A DNA stretch of 64,000 nucleotides, taken from positions 37,809,454-37,873,453 of the forward strand of contig NC_030389.2 in the NCBI RefSeq assembly GCF_001625215.2, given 5' to 3'. This DNA is from Daucus carota subsp. sativus. Its lineage: Eukaryota > Streptophyta > Magnoliopsida > Apiales > Apiaceae. Positions 60,743 to 64,000 of the stretch are shown here, piece after piece (position 1 is the first letter of the stretch; every line of letters starts with the position of its first letter). The notes beneath the pieces are model-generated. The model did no database searches and was not told the origin of the DNA. It saw nothing but the letters and a program-made list of their open reading frames with translations. The position numbers were made by a program, and so were the translations under genes.

Positions 60743-62793
60743 CTATCTCTTGGATGGCCGCACATCATCCTCTCCGCCATCATCAGAATCTTCCTTGCCT
60801 GATCTCTTCCTCTTTGGTGGAGACTCGACCTTTCCAGCATCGTCAACATCCTCATCCTCGTCGTCGTCATCATCGTCTTCAAATTCATCATCCTCCACAT
60901 TCTCATCTGGTTCAAAGTCACTAGCCTCTTCTTCATCTTCAGCACGAGCCACAGGCTGAACAAGGTACTCAGTCCCCATATCCTCCTACCGTACATGGGA
61001 AGATGTCAGAAAACAGTGCAAGCAGGAAACAGAGTGTAGCATATAAGAAAAAGTTTAAAATTTCTCCGCACAATAAAACTTATGTACAAACTGGTCCCGC
61101 TAAAGGACATACAAATAGAACCATCTCAAATAATAGATATTGTACATACAGATGAACTATCTCAAATAATAGACAAGAAATTTATACATTTTTAAACCTA
61201 TATAGTATCTCAAACAAGTATTCAAGGAAACCTTCACGGAGGCAGATTAATGTTGATCCAAAGTACTCATCAGATACTGACAAAAAAAATACTCATTATA
61301 TAGTACATATACTTTAAAATTTATTTAATCTTAAAGTTCAATTAAATAAGATGATGGTAACTTATGAAAGATCATCATAAAAGACCAGAGTAATGGACTA
61401 GTGCACAAGCCACAAATACATGGTTGAGTAAAAGTATAAGGTAAACATGAATTCTGGCCCAAGTGAGTGGAGCAGTTGCATGAACGCCTCTGCCAGTAAA
61501 CCAACTTAATATCACAACCTTATCGGTTAATACAACTGTTTTCTTTGCTTTAGATAAATACAATACAAACAGTCCCTAAAGTGTCCAAAAAAGAGTGTCA
61601 AGATGCGTTTCAAAGAGTAATTCTTCACATGTAATACAAAAGTAATGACAGCATACGGGGACAAAATTATAAAAATTACTAGAAAACTACTGATAGCAAC
61701 TGACAATAAAAGACCAAGATAAACACGAAACAAGATCGGGTAATAAAAGACCAGTGCATTGGACCACTGTGTTGGCAATTACAACAGTATCTAATGACTA
61801 GCATAGAGGAAACAAATAGATGAAGATGTAGGTCCTATGTGCACATGTGTGTGTCGGTGTGATAGTCTGTAGGTGTGCCTTTTCACCGTAAACTAACACA
61901 AATACATAGACTTTCGAATTTCCTAACTAATAACAAGATAAGCACATAATTAGATCTGCTCAAACAAAGACGAGTGCTCCAAATGTCTACCATAATCAAT
62001 CACATCAAGATCTAATGACTATCTATATAGGTAAAGAAGCAAGCCAGACATCAAATCTCAGACGTAGCTCAAACTTAAGCAGCTTAGTTTACCAAAAATT
62101 CCGCAAAAAAGCCTGGTTCAAGTTAGAATTGATACAAAAGCATTATTTACAAAAGAATAATTTCTGAAAAGGACCTACACTAGGCAACAAAAACTAGCAA
62201 CCGGAAGCTACTACTGGAGGTTTCGGAACATATATATATCCGATATATAACCAAAAATAATTAAAATATGTTTATACAGGTCAAATTAGCTACAAAAACC
62301 TTCAAAATCAACATTACGGAACCATTATCTATAATTTATCATTAGCAGCCACAGCATATACAATACTAATTCCAATCAGATCAGCAAATTGTTAAGGCAA
62401 AATCAACCACAACTATTATAAAATCACAAAAAATCGAAAACATATCATAACAAAGTAACAAACTAAAGCAATTAAAACACGCGCACACACACACAACAAA
62501 CACAGAAGAAACACAAAAAAATAAATCAAACACATATATATACATGATTAAATATATAACGAGAATTAATTCACCTCTTCGTCGTCGTCGTCGTCTTCAT
62601 CATCCTCGCTTTCTTCTTCGTCATCATCTTCATCCTCATCTTCGTCGTCGTCGTCGTCGTCGGCTACATCTTCTTCAACTTCGGCATCATCTTGACCGTC
62701 CAATTCTTCAACTTCAACGTCATCCTGACCGTCCAACTCTTCAGCTTCAGTTTTGTGTTCTAGAACTTCCTTCTCGTTGTCGCTTACAGCCAT
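60743..62793 (-). CDS. Two-exon, highly acidic nuclear-type protein
   Basis: Exon 1 is 62575-62793 and exon 2 is 60743-60985 on the - strand, joined by GT-AG splicing (GAAGAG|GTGAAT and GGTAG|GAGGAT) in phase 0; 153 residues. Exon 1 contains long Asp/Glu runs after two near-repeats of EELDGQDD.EVEE. Exon 2 starts EDMGTEYLVQPVARAEDEEE and has a second acidic block, then SPPKRKRSGKEDSDDG and RPSKR, a probable nuclear localisation signal. Similar small acidic proteins with the conserved TEYLVQPV.RAEDEE core are found widely in plants and annotated only as acidic or glutamate-rich; histone-chaperone-like roles are guesses. The 1589-bp intron has no gene. Confidence 0.82.
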
Positions 62794-62829
62794 TGTAATT
62801 TGCGAATTTGATTCAATATTTTGAATTGC

Positions 62830-64000
62830 AATTGGGAGAAGAGAGGCGAGATTTTTATCGAGAGAGAAGCTCTCCGTTTGAGAGAATAGTTCCGTTGAAG
62901 TTTGATCTCAGCCGTTGATGATGAGGATCGATGACGTGTACAAAATCTAACGGTTAATATTGGACACCCAGCGTTAGTTGTTGTGTTTTTAGGTGCTTGC
63001 GGCGCTTGGGTGTTGTTTTAAATTTTCACTTGTGGTCTTGTGAGTCACATGCTAGTCACGTGAGGGTATCTAGGGTTATAATTTTCTTCTTTTTACATTT
63101 TCTAGAGATTTCTCCTGTTAGCGAAAATCAAATACAGTACACTATTTGTGTTGTAAAAAGTGGGAATCGGACTTAATCGGTGAATTCATAGAACAATGAT
63201 TAATCGGAGATTAATTGAATTGTTCGGGGATTGATCGGTGATCAATTGGATATTTAATCAGTTTGGTGAGCTATGGAACAGGGATTAATCGTGATTAATC
63301 ACCGATTTAACAGAGATAAGTACTATGGTACTATTATATTAAATAACAGTGGGTCGCGCTCAAGAGGTTGAACCACTAAGGTTCTGTTTGTATCTAAATC
63401 TAAATACATATTTTTTTATCGTTGCGTGTGTTCAAAAATAATTTTAAAATATAATACATAAATAAGACATTTTTTTTCGTGTAATATTACACATAAGTTA
63501 ATGGTTCTGAGGGTTCTAATTTTTGGAGTCAGTTCACAGAATATGACTTCTTCAAAATGGACCCAAAACTTAGATTGCAGCAAAAACGTGGTGTAAATAA
63601 CTGGTCTAAAATCATTTCCTCATAGACAAAGGATCAAAATAGAAAACAAATCCAAAATATCATAATGACTCTACATTATCCATCCAAGTTGAGTAACATG
63701 GTAATATTATACTTAAACAAGCAATCCCATAGTGGTCGAGCGTGACACCTGAATAAAAATATAAAGCAAGTTCTACAAGAATTTAACAACTAGCAAACCA
63801 TCAGCATTAACAATATGTGCTGGGCGATCATCTGGCAATACTGGTCAGATTTCTGCAGATGGCGTGGAGCTGATTTTTCGTCGATTTTCCGGTGGTCTGA
63901 GCTTGACATATCAGCCTGGACAAGATATGGTTTCAGGTGGTGGTCTGATTTGTCGATAGTTGATGATGTTTTATGGACTTTGATCTGGGGGGTGGAGTCG
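62830..64000. other. Upstream region and gene-free window end
   Basis: Likely 5' leader and promoter of the acidic gene to about 63100. At 63160-63320 there is a cluster of GATTAATCGG-like motifs. From about 63830 the sequence becomes T/G-rich, similar in texture to 33000-34000. No coding region is supported. Confidence 0.45.

Noticed and set aside
60634-60996. Alternative frames on both strands over the acidic gene (Met/Arg-rich or Ser-rich)
   Set aside because: They are other-frame readings of Asp/Glu codon runs. The spliced acidic frame has matching donor and acceptor and a conserved core.
1-64000. tRNA, rRNA, CRISPR and bacterial-type features
   Set aside because: I looked for cloverleaf-like and clustered repeat-spacer patterns and saw none I could support; the window is plant nuclear DNA.

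Overview
This window is nuclear DNA of a flowering plant, most likely a eudicot; nothing visible fixes the species. The evidence is AT-rich intergenic sequence, genes with GT-AG introns, plant-specific families (R2R3-MYB, PPR, WUN1/SAG20-like, DNAJC14-like with a Jiv90 domain) and many plant-type transposons (Helitron, MULE, hAT, CACTA, PIF/Harbinger, Stowaway, copia).

Layout. (1) About 1-28.8 kb is a diverged tandem duplication carrying two R2R3-MYB paralogues on the + strand. The left copy (4195-5480) is intact at 321 codons. The right copy (24941-27656) is broken in exon 3 by a 1467-bp MULE-type insertion with a perfect 9-bp target duplication, and its 3' flank carries a 753-bp PIF/Harbinger-like element. 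The roughly 16 kb between the duplicated blocks is almost all mobile DNA: a foldback MULE (6153-7937); a 6.0-kb Helitron (7969-14006) carrying a pseudogene fragment of a long coiled-coil protein and a nested hAT element with an 8-bp target duplication; a decayed copia element; an orphan exon of a signal-peptide-peptidase-like gene; CACTA-like ends; and several MITEs. (2) About 31.3-46.5 kb holds two neighbouring large elements (A and B) in opposite orientation. Their four related ends all abut TA microsatellites, their subterminal regions are full of inward-facing TTAGTGATT-type motifs, and B carries fragments of at least three unrelated host genes, two of them fused in one frame. B is also interrupted by a 2676-bp CACTA-type element. 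(3) About 48.8-62.8 kb is gene-dense euchromatin: a nine-coding-exon membrane J-domain gene, an intronless PPR gene on the - strand (like Arabidopsis At3g48810), a WUN1/SAG20-like stress gene, and a two-exon, very acidic nuclear-type protein on the - strand.

The host genes do not form a pathway; this is an ordinary plant gene neighbourhood. The unusual content is the nested transposon landscape: clean insertion junctions, captured and fused gene fragments, and a regulatory MYB whose paralogue has lost its C-terminus to a transposon. All homology calls come from recognising motifs by eye; no database search was run.
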